DNA of 64,000 bases from Actinobacteria bacterium IMCC26207 (GTDB taxonomy: Bacteria > Actinomycetota > Acidimicrobiia > Acidimicrobiales > Microtrichaceae), in the NCBI GenBank assembly GCA_001025035.1, contig LCZK01000005.1, positions 183,306 to 247,305 on the forward strand, read 5' to 3'. A program made the translations under genes and the position numbers. Below the pieces are notes generated by a model, which did no database searches, was not told where the DNA came from, and saw only the letters and a list, made by a program, of their open reading frames with translations. How positions within the stretch are numbered: the stretch's first letter is position 1; every line of letters begins with the position of its first letter. This document shows, piece by piece, positions 52,544 through 61,682 of this stretch.

Positions 52544-55500
52544 TCAGCAGGTCGTGATGCCGATCGATCCATAGCCGCCGACTCCGCCGGGCAGTTGCTG
52601 CAGGAACGAGCCGGACGTCGGCGGGCAGTTGGGCGGCGGCACCGCGCTGGGCGGCATCCAACTAAACGTGCCGGTGCCTTCGACGTGCAACAGCGTCTGG
52701 TCGATCGACAGCTTCCCGTTGACAGTCTTGCGCTTGTCGACACTGTTGTTCACGGCGAACGCGCGGGAGGGGAATTGCACGGCGCTCTCACCTGCCCCGG
52801 CAACGAATGTGAACGGCACCGCCTGACCGGTGACGGCGTCGGTGATCCCCCACGTGTACACGGTGCTGGGATCGGCAAGGTTGACATTGGTGGGAAAAGC
52901 GAAGAACCGGATCGTGTCGTCCTGTCCGCCGTACCCGGCCGACCTTCCCACCAAGCTGATCCGCGGCATCTTTGCTACGTCCGCATACACAGCGAGGTTG
53001 CCGCCTCGCTGGTTGAATCGAACGTTCGCCAGCGCCAGGTGCGCTCCCGGCAGCAGCCCGTCGAGCGATGGCAGCCCGATGCTGCCGACGGTGTCGTTGA
53101 TGACCGGCGCAACGACGAAGTTGGCGAACTCGTCGAGCAGGTCGGTCACCGTTGAGATGCCCGACCCGCCGTTGCCGCCCGACCCGCGACCGCAGAACAG
53201 ATACGACGCTGCGTAGGCAGAAACGTAGTTCACCTGGCAGCCACCGGTGACCTGAAGATCGATGATCGGTGAGTCCAACACCGGCTTCACGGAGCGGGCG
53301 ATCGGGTTGAACGTCAGGCCCACGTTCACGGTTGCCGCCGCTGAGTAGTTGATGGTCTTCGGATCGGTCGTTGATGTCTTCAGGGCGAGGCGCACGTCGG
53401 GCGCCACTGCGTGGGCGAACGAGCTGTACGAGGAGTCCACCCCCGGGTACCCGACGACCATCGGCGCAACCTCGGGACGGGTCGTGACCGAGTAGCCGCT
53501 GATCGGCAGCTTCAGGTTGGCGATGTCGATCAGCCCGTTCGTGGTCGTCCCGAGTGCCGGGCCCTGGGCCAGGGCCCGCAACGCCATGTTGATCAGACTC
53601 GGATCCACCACCACACCGAGCCCGGCCGTTACCCCCTCACCGTCCTTGTGCGACGTGACGAGGTCTTCGATCTTCGTGCTGGTCGTCGGCACGAACACGT
53701 TGCGGAACCGGCCCCCGATCGGCCCGCCGATCGGTCGCACGTCATCCGACCCGAGCGACGCATCGGCGACGATCTCGGGCCCCCGAGCGCCGATCAGGCT
53801 CTGGTCCCCGGTGCAACCTGCGGGCGCGCCGGTCGCGCCACACCAGGCGTTGTCCAAGTTGGCGACATGGGGCCGCAACATCGCACCGCCCGTTGTGGTG
53901 TTTGCGAGGCTCACCGGATCGATCGTCAGCGTCGGGAGGAAGTCGTCCAAGTCGAGGCCCGACATCAGCTGCGTGATACTGCCGTCCTTGCCCAATGCAC
54001 CGTCGAGTGACTTGTTCACACCGCTCTCGACCTTGCCCGGCGCCGAGGCGGCCACCAGAAAGAAGCCGAACTGGCAAGCGAGGGTACCCCAGTTGTACCA
54101 CGGCATGTCGAGGTTGGTGTCAGCGTTCGTCTTCACCTTGAAACGCGGGACGATCCCCGTGTTGGGACCGGCGGAGTCGGCCCAGATGTTGGCTTTGCTG
54201 CTGAACGCCACGTCCAACGTCAACCCGAAGCACGGCGTACCTAAAACCTGCATGCCGACGTCCGCATGGCCTTCGCCCGTGATATTCGCTTCGATTGCTC
54301 CAACGAATCCATCCGGCTCGTCGGTCACATCAGGAAACGCTGTGTGGGGGTCGACGAACTTCAGGTCGACTGTCGCTTTGGGCCGTTCAGCATTGCTGCC
54401 CCAGACGGTGAACGCGTAATAGTTGCTCAGGACGCCGTCGAGCTCATCGGACAGACCGCTCACGACTTTCGACTCCAGGAGGTTGCGGATCGGTGCCTCA
54501 ACGTCGTCGGCCGGGTCATTGTTGGTGTCGGTCAACGCATTGGGCGCTCCATTGCCCGGGTCGGGCGACGCCGTCGCGAACGCACCGACCGAGTGCGTGA
54601 TCGCCGAACTGCGGAAGAGCGGGTCGCGCCCGATGTGCACCGTCGAGCGGTCGGCTCCGGCGAAGAACTGCGGACCGCCGGCGTTCAGGAACGGCTGGAA
54701 GTCCTCGCCGTCGATGCGGAAGTAGTAGTCGTTCTCCACGACTTCGGCTATCAGCTGGTAGCCGGGCTCGGCGGTGCCGATCGGCACCCAACCGTCGAAG
54801 TAGCCGCGCTTCGACCCGACCGGGTCGTTCGCGTAGCAGTAGAGATTTCCCTCGACGGGGAAGACCTGCGTCTCCTGCGCCGCGGTGCCGCCCAGCGGCC
54901 GGCGGTGGAAGATCGGGTAGAGCGCCCGGAGTGGAAAGCCCTTGTTCACGTCCTCGATGTCGACGCGCACGCGCACCTGCCAGCTGGAGCGCGAGCCTCG
55001 GAACTCGACGCCGCTCGTGCCGTTGATCGTCGTCTCACCCGCAGGTGCCAGGCTCGACAGGAGCGTGACACCGTTGAAGCTCGACGTGAACTTGGCGAAC
55101 ACGTCGTGCTCGGGCGTCAGAAACTGGTTGGGAACGAGGTCGGCCGGGGCGCTCACCGCATCGGGTCGAGTGCCGCCTGGCGCCGAACAGTTGCCCGACA
55201 GCGTCTGGTAGGGCACCGAAGCACCGGTTGTGGGCGGTGCAGGACTGCGGGTGCCGCTCAGCGTCGGCGTCTCCACATCGCCGACTGACAGGCCGACGAC
55301 ATCCGCTACCACGCCGCCGGCGAACTTCTCCTTCGCCGTCGAGAAGCCACCTCGCGTCGTCGCCGCGTCCGCTCGCAGCTCAACGGTCAGCTGAGCTCGA
55401 CCCGCCGCAGTTTCCAGGAGGCCGGCGATGCGAGTCACCTCGCTTTGGTACTCCGCTGGGACCTTGGCCATGAGCGTCCGGTCTGCCATCGCCGCCCGAA

Positions 55501-55708
55501 TCTCGGGCACCGCGTCGGTGAGCACCGCGTCGACCTGAGCGTCTGTCATGTTCGCGATGTTCGTCGGGTCCGGTGGTGTCGGCGGTGTCGGTGGCGTGCA
55601 ACCGGCAATTCCGGCAGACACGAGCGCGGCGACCACGATGACCGCCGTACGACGAACAAGACGATAATGCACTACATCCCCCGGGGTGTCGTTCTTTGCA
55701 ACACGCAT
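52544..55708 (-). CDS. Very large secreted lipoprotein, unknown function
   Basis: From ATG 55708 (GGAG ribosome site) this is 1054 residues. It has a basic N-region, a hydrophobic helix and lipobox AGIAGC with Cys37, then TPPTPPTPPDP. The mature part is rich in Asp, Gly, Pro and aromatic residues and looks like mixed beta domains, with Cys pairs (TLACQFGFF, GATGAPAGCTGDQS). I recognise no catalytic motif or repeat family. Codon use is strongly G/C-ending. The frame opens to 55810, but the signal peptide fixes the start. It is probably a surface protein brought in with the island. Confidence 0.8.
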   Translation of the reverse strand: MRVAKNDTPGDVVHYRLVRRTAVIVVAALVSAGIAGCTPPTPPTPPDPTNIANMTDAQVDAVLTDAVPEIRAAMADRTLMAKVPAEYQSEVTRIAGLLETAAGRAQLTVELRADAATTRGGFSTAKEKFAGGVVADVVGLSVGDVETPTLSGTRSPAPPTTGASVPYQTLSGNCSAPGGTRPDAVSAPADLVPNQFLTPEHDVFAKFTSSFNGVTLLSSLAPAGETTINGTSGVEFRGSRSSWQVRVRVDIEDVNKGFPLRALYPIFHRRPLGGTAAQETQVFPVEGNLYCYANDPVGSKRGYFDGWVPIGTAEPGYQLIAEVVENDYYFRIDGEDFQPFLNAGGPQFFAGADRSTVHIGRDPLFRSSAITHSVGAFATASPDPGNGAPNALTDTNNDPADDVEAPIRNLLESKVVSGLSDELDGVLSNYYAFTVWGSNAERPKATVDLKFVDPHTAFPDVTDEPDGFVGAIEANITGEGHADVGMQVLGTPCFGLTLDVAFSSKANIWADSAGPNTGIVPRFKVKTNADTNLDMPWYNWGTLACQFGFFLVAASAPGKVESGVNKSLDGALGKDGSITQLMSGLDLDDFLPTLTIDPVSLANTTTGGAMLRPHVANLDNAWCGATGAPAGCTGDQSLIGARGPEIVADASLGSDDVRPIGGPIGGRFRNVFVPTTSTKIEDLVTSHKDGEGVTAGLGVVVDPSLINMALRALAQGPALGTTTNGLIDIANLKLPISGYSVTTRPEVAPMVVGYPGVDSSYSSFAHAVAPDVRLALKTSTTDPKTINYSAAATVNVGLTFNPIARSVKPVLDSPIIDLQVTGGCQVNYVSAYAASYLFCGRGSGGNGGSGISTVTDLLDEFANFVVAPVINDTVGSIGLPSLDGLLPGAHLALANVRFNQRGGNLAVYADVAKMPRISLVGRSAGYGGQDDTIRFFAFPTNVNLADPSTVYTWGITDAVTGQAVPFTFVAGAGESAVQFPSRAFAVNNSVDKRKTVNGKLSIDQTLLHVEGTGTFSWMPPSAVPPPNCPPTSGSFLQQLPGGVGGYGSIGITTC

Positions 55709-55860
55709 CTCTGTGCTCCGTTCAGTTCGCGACCCGCAGGTCCGGATTGCTAGCACGATCTTGCGACCTACCCCTTTCCGTTGGTAGGTCAACTGTCGGT
55801 GAACTGTCACTCATCCAGTGGTCGTCCAGCTTCCGGGGACCACCAGCCACGAGCGCCCGT

Positions 55861-56085
55861 TCAGCTGCCGAGCGGATCCATCCAACGCAACCCGGGGTAC
55901 CCAGCGAAGCCCCGATCGGCGCTCACCCAGGTGGATCCCTGCTCGATCGCGATCGCTGCGAGAAACGCGTCCGGGGCGGTGTTCCCCCTTGCGTAGAGTT
56001 GCCGGCACAGCCCGGTGAAGATCTCCCAGTGCCGAACGCCGCCGAAGCGCCGCGATGCGTCGACCCGACGAGCACGGCCGATCAC
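55861..56085 (-). pseudogene. C-terminal half of a VapC-type PIN toxin
   Basis: The visible 74 residues carry the PIN-domain C-terminus: RHWEIFTGLC, GNTAPDAFLAAIAIEQG and SADRGFAGYPGLRW, with the acidic residues of the active site. The N-terminal half with the first catalytic Asp is absent. Upstream sequence shows a partly matching but disrupted stretch and no antitoxin. It is best read as a decayed toxin gene. Confidence 0.7.
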
Positions 56086-56188
56086 GCGGATCGGGGTCAG
56101 CCTACGAGGGTGGCCAGCGGTGACACAGGGGACAATGTCCGTGGATCGCTGTGGGCGCAGAGGTGCTCGACCCCTGCCGTCCCGCCAT

Positions 56189-56611
56189 TCAGATCCCGAG
56201 CGGGTTGGCGACGTGAAGCCCTCGCCGGACCGCAGCAGCGCAGAGGGCCGAGTCAGAGGTCGTCAGAATTTGTGCCCCGACCTCGAGTGCCGCAGCGAGG
56301 TGCACCGCGTCGTATCCCCTGAGGGCTTCTTCTTCAGCGAGATCCGCAGCGACCGCAACCAGTTCCACCGTGACCTCCACGATGGCAACCTCCTCGAGGA
56401 GGTCAACCAACCCAGCCTTCACCGCGCGATGCTCCCGAACGGTCAGGCGCCCCCCTCGTTCGGCAGTAGCCAAGGCGGCACGGGATTCGACGACAACCAA
56501 GGCGGCTGAAACGAGCACATCGGCCGACTCCCAGATGACGTCCGCACGAGCAGATCCGTCCTCTTCCAGCAGTCGCTTCAGGAAGGTCGAGGTATCGACG
56601 TAGGTGATCAC
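56189..56611 (-). CDS. PIN-domain ribonuclease toxin (VapC-like)
   Basis: This 140-residue PIN protein has the four acidic active-site positions: Asp in YVDTSTFLK, Glu in VVVESRAAL, Asp in LRGYDAVHLAAAL and Asp in LTTSDSAL. VapC toxins cleave tRNA or rRNA when freed from antitoxin. The GTG start overlaps the antitoxin stop by 4 bp (GTGA). It looks intact, next to a decayed relative. Confidence 0.88.
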   Translation of the reverse strand: MITYVDTSTFLKRLLEEDGSARADVIWESADVLVSAALVVVESRAALATAERGGRLTVREHRAVKAGLVDLLEEVAIVEVTVELVAVAADLAEEEALRGYDAVHLAAALEVGAQILTTSDSALCAAAVRRGLHVANPLGI

Positions 56612-56889
56612 CGCCGCTGTTCGGCCACCAGGTCGCTCACCGACCCAGCCGGCTTGATTCGTCGCTGTGGAACCCGTCGCGTCGGACGCTTCGCAGGCCG
56701 GACCAGACCCGCCGCGATCAAGTCACTCAGGTGGTCCATCGAAGAATCGAGCGCGGACAGCCGCGCCACAGGGCGCCCACGGTCGGTCACGATCACCTCC
56801 TCACCGTCCTGCACGCGATCGAGGTAGCGGCTCAGGTTGTTCTTGAGATCGCGAACTCCGACCTCGATGCGTGAGATAGCTACTGACAT
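56608..56889 (-). CDS. Phd/YefM-type antitoxin
   Basis: This 93-residue protein begins SVAISRIEVGVRDLKNNLSR, the Phd/YefM DNA-binding fold. GEEVIVTDRGRPVARL is the family's conserved strand-turn-strand. A basic C-terminus (AKRPTRRVPQRRIK) probably wraps the toxin. GGAGG precedes ATG 56889; the frame opens to 56976. Antitoxin first, toxin second with a 4-bp overlap is the usual order, and the pair is probably autoregulated. Confidence 0.88.
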   Translation of the reverse strand: MSVAISRIEVGVRDLKNNLSRYLDRVQDGEEVIVTDRGRPVARLSALDSSMDHLSDLIAAGLVRPAKRPTRRVPQRRIKPAGSVSDLVAEQRR

Positions 56890-57125
56890 GCCTCCAATGT
56901 AGCTACTTCCGGCACACGAACGCAACCTCCCCAGCATCGACGTCCACCGTTGACGGGGATTGATTTCGGCGCACAAGTGGACTTCTAGGGGCAGCTGTCA
57001 AACTCTCGCGACAAGGTCACACCGGAGCGAGACAGGGGCCACCGAGAATCTTCCCCACGCCGCTTGAGCAACTCATAGGAACACCCCCCCAAAAAAACCA
57101 GAGCCTTCGCAGAGCCTTCGCAGCG

Positions 57126-58295
57126 CTACGCCGTGCCCGTCGGGGGAAGACGATCGGGGGCGAGCGTCGCTCCGAAACTGTTGTACTCGACGCCCATGCT
57201 CTCGGCCATCGACATCCCCAACCCCAACTGGAACTCGGTGATGCCCCCCGGGGACGACGGGCCGACCGAGCCGGCACGACACGAGGGTTCCGACTTCGGC
57301 GGCATGCCGACCATGCGCCGCACGTCGAAGAGATCGTGGTCGGCGAACTCGAACCAGTCGACTTCCATGAGGTCACGGCCGCCGAACTTGGCCCCGACGA
57401 TCGCGCCGCGATACATGGCGTCCGCCATCCGCACGCCCATGCGGCGGGTGTTGCGCGACAAGTGACCAGCAGCCTCGTTGAAGATCGCTACCTGCGAGAG
57501 CATCCCTGTCTCGAACAGACTGAGGACCATCACTAACAGAGAGAATCCGCCTGGATCGTCGTTCGCTCGAGCGATCAGCCCGAACACCTCGATCTCGGAC
57601 TCCACCGTGGACCCATAGTCGGCGATGATGTGTACCCAGTCGTGCTGGGCGAGGTACGGCGACGCGCTTCCGGGCTCGCCGGGGTGCTGGAAGCCCCGCG
57701 AGCGATAGAACTCCCAGACCTTACGACCCAAGGTCGACGGCCCCAGATCCTCGAGGCTCGCCCACTTCGCGGCCAGTGCTGGATCCTCCACCGCGGCCCA
57801 GCGCTGGTCGTTGAGGTCTGCCTTTGAGGTGCTGTCAACCTCGGATACGCCCGCGACATCGCTGTAACCAGAGCGCAGGAAGTCGCTGCCGATCAGGTTC
57901 CGGGCGCCCTGCATCTGCTCCTGAGCTACCCGGAGCATGTCTTCATCGACGCTGAGCTCGTAGGCGTAACGGCTGATCCGTTCCACGATGTAAGGAGGAA
58001 GCGGGTCGAGAATCAGCGCGCAGAAGACCATCTGCTGGATCATGCGGATCCGGAACACCTCATCGCGATCGCGCAGCGCCTTGGAGTATTCGACCGGTCC
58101 GATGGGCTCGAGGTAGTCGGGGTTCACGTGCACGCCGCTCATGGCAGCGAAGTCCGCAATGATAATGCTGTGCTGCAGGTCCGTGAGGCCGTCGTGCCCC
58201 GATACTGCAGTCACCACAGCCCGAGCCATGATCATGACTTCGTCGGGTTCGGGCGGTGGCATCAGTTCGCCACTGGCAGGTAACGGTACGGGCAT
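57126..58295 (-). CDS. TerB-like/Coq4-like two-domain protein
   Basis: This is a 389-residue protein. Residues about 20-130 form a helical region like TerB domains (VMIMARAVVTAVSGHDGLTD and following helices). From about 180 on it resembles Coq4: DLGPSTLGRKVWEFYRSRG is followed by the metal motif HDWVH-x11-E (H218, D219, H222, E234). Coq4 binds a divalent metal and acts in ubiquinone synthesis (C1 decarboxylation/hydroxylation step). Actinobacteria normally use menaquinone, so the role must differ. GAGGAAAA precedes ATG 58295. It is the last gene of the putative island. Confidence 0.65.
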   Translation of the reverse strand: MPVPLPASGELMPPPEPDEVMIMARAVVTAVSGHDGLTDLQHSIIIADFAAMSGVHVNPDYLEPIGPVEYSKALRDRDEVFRIRMIQQMVFCALILDPLPPYIVERISRYAYELSVDEDMLRVAQEQMQGARNLIGSDFLRSGYSDVAGVSEVDSTSKADLNDQRWAAVEDPALAAKWASLEDLGPSTLGRKVWEFYRSRGFQHPGEPGSASPYLAQHDWVHIIADYGSTVESEIEVFGLIARANDDPGGFSLLVMVLSLFETGMLSQVAIFNEAAGHLSRNTRRMGVRMADAMYRGAIVGAKFGGRDLMEVDWFEFADHDLFDVRRMVGMPPKSEPSCRAGSVGPSSPGGITEFQLGLGMSMAESMGVEYNSFGATLAPDRLPPTGTA

Positions 58296-58611
58296 CGGGT
58301 TTTCCTCGTGAACAGACACTCCTCGCCGCTTTGGCGGAGCTAACCGGGGGCAGCTCAACTGGCGAGAAAGGCGGACCCCTCAAGTCAAACTGAGAGTTGG
58401 AGCGTAGTGCCATCTCTGGCAGTTTGCGCTTGTTAGTTCCCAACTGGTCGTCCACCAACAAGAAGTGCGTTGTGCTGTGAACCACCCCGGGTCTGGTGAA
58501 GGCTCTGGGTTGCCCCGGCTAGTTAGAGGCGACCGGGTTGCGCCGCTCGCCCCCACTTGGCTGGTGCCGTTGGGGGAGGCTGGTGGGATATGGGTCGCCG
58601 GCACCGCCGGG
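58296..58611. other. Intergenic region at the right island edge
   Basis: These 316 bp between the Coq4-like gene and the alpha/beta-hydrolase gene contain no gene I can support. A 7-bp inverted repeat GGTGCCG/CGGCACC (58563-58569, 58599-58605) with a long loop lies just after the hydrolase stop and may act as its terminator. The composition changes here, so the junction with native DNA is probably inside this stretch. No target-site repeat was seen. Confidence 0.4.
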
Positions 58612-60684
58612 CTAGTTCGCCTTGACTCCTTCAGGAGTTTCCGCTGGCTCTTCGGGGCCTTTTTCTGCTTCAACAAGGTCTTGGGTGGTTGGCGGTGTGT
58701 GTTTGCGAAGCGCCTGTAGCCAGCGTGCACCGGCAGTACGTGTGCCGCGCAGATGTGGCAGATGTACACCCTTGTGGTGTTCCTCGGTGGCTTTGGCAGG
58801 CGAAGGTGTATGTCCACCCTCGGTCTCAGCCGCTGGTTTCATTCTTGCAGCGCGGTCAATCTCGAGCGACCGAAGCTGAACCTCTACTGCGGCGAGTTGT
58901 TCTTCGGTGTAGGGAAGTTGGTAGCCCTCAGCGACAAACCGAGCAGTGTCAGCGCGGTAGTCGTGGCCCGTACTTCTGAAGTCGCCAGGGCTGTCGCGCA
59001 TTGCGTTCGCTGCATCGATTGCCGTCTGCAAGAAAGTCACCACCGGAGACCAACGCTGGCCTTCAGGGACGCCCCGGCCACGCTCCTCGCCCAGCCAATC
59101 GGGCTTGCGGTACAACAGGGTCGGGGTGGCAAGTGTGATCGGGTCATTGTCGTGGCTGAGTTGAACAATCCGAAGCGCCTGGCGTTCCTCGACGCTCAGA
59201 AGTTCAAGTTCTTCCCAGCGATCAAAGACTCCAACTGTGCCATCCGGGGTGAGCTGGCCTGGGCGGTCCATGCCAGCGGCAGACCACCTAGCTAGTTGTG
59301 GCATTCCAAACCAAAGGGCGCGGTCGATGCTGTAGTGGTCAAGGCCTTCGATGCCTCGCTTCATCACTACGTCAGATGATGCCCAAGCGCCAAGGCTTTC
59401 ACCGAACACCAGCACACGGGGGCGGTCGGCGGGGTCCATTCCTTGCAGTCGCTGGTGAACGCCCCATACCAGTTGCCGGAATTGTTGGCGCCCAGCGCGA
59501 ACTTTCTGCAGCGATAGAAATGAGGGGTAGCGCCCGAACTGAATGCACACCGAGGCAAGGTCACCACGAGTGAAGAACTCAGCGGACTCGATCATGGAGT
59601 GATCAACCCAGCCGGTGCCAGTAGGGGAGATGAGCAGCAGGGTGCTGCGCTCATAGGCTCCGGTTCGTTCCATTTCGGCGAGAGCGATTTCGCTACGTCC
59701 GCTGGGGTAGAGGGGTTGTTCGTTGAAGCCGACGAAGATTCTGATTGGGTGCTTGGCAGGCTCTGCCATGGTGGCTTCGATCAGCGAAGGAGGCAGGACG
59801 TCGCTCACGTAGCGGCGGCCTTGCTGCCCAAGGTCCTCGAAGCTGCACAAGCTGTCGGCACTGCCAGAGACCAACGGGGTGCTTGGCGGCTGTGCATAGC
59901 CGGGGTCGATTTTCTCGTTCGATTTTCCGATCTTGGAGATTCCGGCCCAATAGAGCCCGGTGACGGCCCCAGCCCAAAAGACATTGTTCGTTGTTCGAGC
60001 AAGCCCGGTGTGAATAAAGCCAGGCCCGTAGAACTGCTCGAAGGCCCGACGGGTGCCCTGATGCGCAAACCCGATGCTGGTGCCCACTCCAGTCATAACG
60101 GTGGCTACTGCAATTGACTTGGGCAACGTCAGTTGCAGTTTGTCGAAGTCCTCAGTAAAGAAATCGCGACGGGCCTTGAGGTTTTCTCGGGATCGATACA
60201 AGGCGAAGGAAAGGCTCGCAGCGCTGACTGCCATGTTGGCAATTGCGCCCTTGCGAGAAGCTGAGGAGCGATGCCGGGTTGCGGTGATTGCCTCGTACAA
60301 GAACCCGCCAATAGCTCCGGCCTCGATGAGTTCGCCGGTCAGGCGTGAGAATGCTGCCGGCCATGCGGTGTCGTTCTCATCGGGCAGTTTGCGCATGCCC
60401 AGTCCGACCCCTGCGAGTAGGCCACGAGCGATGAGGCGCTGCGACAGGGAGTCCTCATTGGGTGTGATCTTGTTGGCGAGGTAGTCCACGCGATTGCTAG
60501 CAGCTCGCGCACTCAGTATTGCGAGTCCACTCATTGCCCCCTGATGAATAGAGGTGCGCGGCATGAGTGAGGGCTGTACCGACCTGAGGAATTGTGTCGT
60601 TTCAAGCGGCGAAGCTGGAGATCCTGCTGCGGGTGAAAACGCAGTGACGATTCGCTGGAGTTGGTCAAAACTGATGAGAGACAA
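58612..60684 (-). CDS. Membrane alpha/beta-hydrolase (PF10081/PF15420-type)
   Basis: This 690-residue protein has an N-terminal membrane half (four or so hydrophobic segments up to about 260). A C-terminal alpha/beta-hydrolase domain follows, with IRIFVGFNEQPLYPSGRSE and the nucleophile elbow FGESLGAWAS (Ser about 428). The tail is charged and low-complexity. The layout matches the actinobacterial Abhydrolase_9 family, whose substrates are not defined. A hairpin lies in the divergent space before its start. Confidence 0.85.
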   Translation of the reverse strand: MSLISFDQLQRIVTAFSPAAGSPASPLETTQFLRSVQPSLMPRTSIHQGAMSGLAILSARAASNRVDYLANKITPNEDSLSQRLIARGLLAGVGLGMRKLPDENDTAWPAAFSRLTGELIEAGAIGGFLYEAITATRHRSSASRKGAIANMAVSAASLSFALYRSRENLKARRDFFTEDFDKLQLTLPKSIAVATVMTGVGTSIGFAHQGTRRAFEQFYGPGFIHTGLARTTNNVFWAGAVTGLYWAGISKIGKSNEKIDPGYAQPPSTPLVSGSADSLCSFEDLGQQGRRYVSDVLPPSLIEATMAEPAKHPIRIFVGFNEQPLYPSGRSEIALAEMERTGAYERSTLLLISPTGTGWVDHSMIESAEFFTRGDLASVCIQFGRYPSFLSLQKVRAGRQQFRQLVWGVHQRLQGMDPADRPRVLVFGESLGAWASSDVVMKRGIEGLDHYSIDRALWFGMPQLARWSAAGMDRPGQLTPDGTVGVFDRWEELELLSVEERQALRIVQLSHDNDPITLATPTLLYRKPDWLGEERGRGVPEGQRWSPVVTFLQTAIDAANAMRDSPGDFRSTGHDYRADTARFVAEGYQLPYTEEQLAAVEVQLRSLEIDRAARMKPAAETEGGHTPSPAKATEEHHKGVHLPHLRGTRTAGARWLQALRKHTPPTTQDLVEAEKGPEEPAETPEGVKAN

Positions 60685-60825
60685 ATCGATTCCTTCGGCT
60701 CATGCAAATGAGTTAGATCAAGCTAAGCGTGCGGCTGAACTCCAACAAGTGAAGAGCGTACCGAGCAAGCGAAGAGACTACAGGCCCTGTGCAAGATTTC
60801 ACCCAGAGTCTCGGTCGAGGTCTTG

Positions 60826-60854
60826 GCTCGGACTAGGTCTTGGCTAGGCCGAGC
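60826..60854. other. Inverted repeat in divergent intergenic region
   Basis: GCTCGG-A-CTAG (60826-60836) pairs with CTAG-G-CCGAGC (60844-60854) around a 7-bp loop, with one mismatch. AGGTCTTGGCT is also directly repeated here. It lies between the hydrolase and SDR genes and could be an operator or an mRNA hairpin. Confidence 0.45.
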
Positions 60855-60917
60855 TGCGCGTGGCAGTAGTGTCCCTAGCTGCATCAACTTCGTGAAAGTT
60901 AGCCGGGAGAGTACGTC

Positions 60918-61667
60918 ATGGATCTGGGAATAGAAGGACGTCGCGCTGCAGTTGCAGCCGGCTCAGCAGGCCTTGGCCTTGCAACAGCACAGGCACTCGT
61001 CAATGAGGGCGCGCAGGTTGCTATTTGCGGGCGTGACCCGGAGCGACTTGCTGCAGCGGTTGCAAGCCTTGGCTCAGCAGCCGTTGGTATCCAAGCTGAT
61101 ATGTCCACTGCCGAAGGTGCACAAGGTTTCGCTCGGGCCGCCGCCGAGGCATTGGGCGGCCATATCCAGATTCTGGTGGCAAACGCTGGTGGTCCGCCGC
61201 CGGGGGTCGCCACTGCGACAAGCGTGGAGCAGTACCGGTCGGCCCTCGAGCTGAACTGCTTGTCAACCATTGCGCTAGCGCTCGAGGCAGTGCCAGCCAT
61301 GCGGGAAGAAGGCTGGGGACGCATTCTGGCAATCACCTCGATTGGCGCACGGCAGCCGATTGCTTTTCTTGCAGCTTCGACTGCAGCACGAGTTGCCACA
61401 ACTGCGTTTATCAAGAACCTAGCGACTGAGGTCGCAATTGACGGTGTGACTGCAAACACGATTCAGCCGGGGACTCATAAGACTGCTCGCAATGCAGATT
61501 TGTCTGCGGAGCAAAGTGCCGAACTGCTGCAGTCGATTCCAGCCGGCAAATTAGGAAATGCCACCGACTTCGGTTCCGTTGCTGCCTTCTTGTGTAGCGA
61601 CATGGCCAACTTTATTTGCGGTGCTTCAATCATCGTCGATGGCGGAGCAAGTCGCGGTCTGCAGTAG
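60918..61667 (+). CDS. Atypical SDR lacking the Tyr-x3-Lys active site
   Basis: This 249-residue protein has the SDR Rossmann fold, but the glycine motif is AAGSAGLGLATA instead of TGxxxGxG. The Ser region is AITSIGARQPIAF, and where Tyr-x3-Lys should be the sequence reads LAASTAARVATTAF. Such divergent proteins form a known FabG-like subgroup without the catalytic tetrad. It may bind cofactor without classical reduction or use another chemistry. It ends GASIIVDGGASRG, typical of FabG. Confidence 0.85.
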   Translation: MDLGIEGRRAAVAAGSAGLGLATAQALVNEGAQVAICGRDPERLAAAVASLGSAAVGIQADMSTAEGAQGFARAAAEALGGHIQILVANAGGPPPGVATATSVEQYRSALELNCLSTIALALEAVPAMREEGWGRILAITSIGARQPIAFLAASTAARVATTAFIKNLATEVAIDGVTANTIQPGTHKTARNADLSAEQSAELLQSIPAGKLGNATDFGSVAAFLCSDMANFICGASIIVDGGASRGLQ

Positions 61668-61682
61668 TAAAGGGTCGGGCTG

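Noticed and set aside
52454..55288. Several long plus-strand frames opposite the giant lipoprotein gene
   Set aside because: High G/C at third positions opens the opposite frames. They lack ribosome sites and recognisable domains, while the minus strand has a signal peptide and lipobox.
58380..58817. 145-residue minus-strand frame at the end of the hydrolase gene
   Set aside because: It overlaps the hydrolase C-terminus in another frame, is Pro/Ser/Arg-rich and lacks a start signal.
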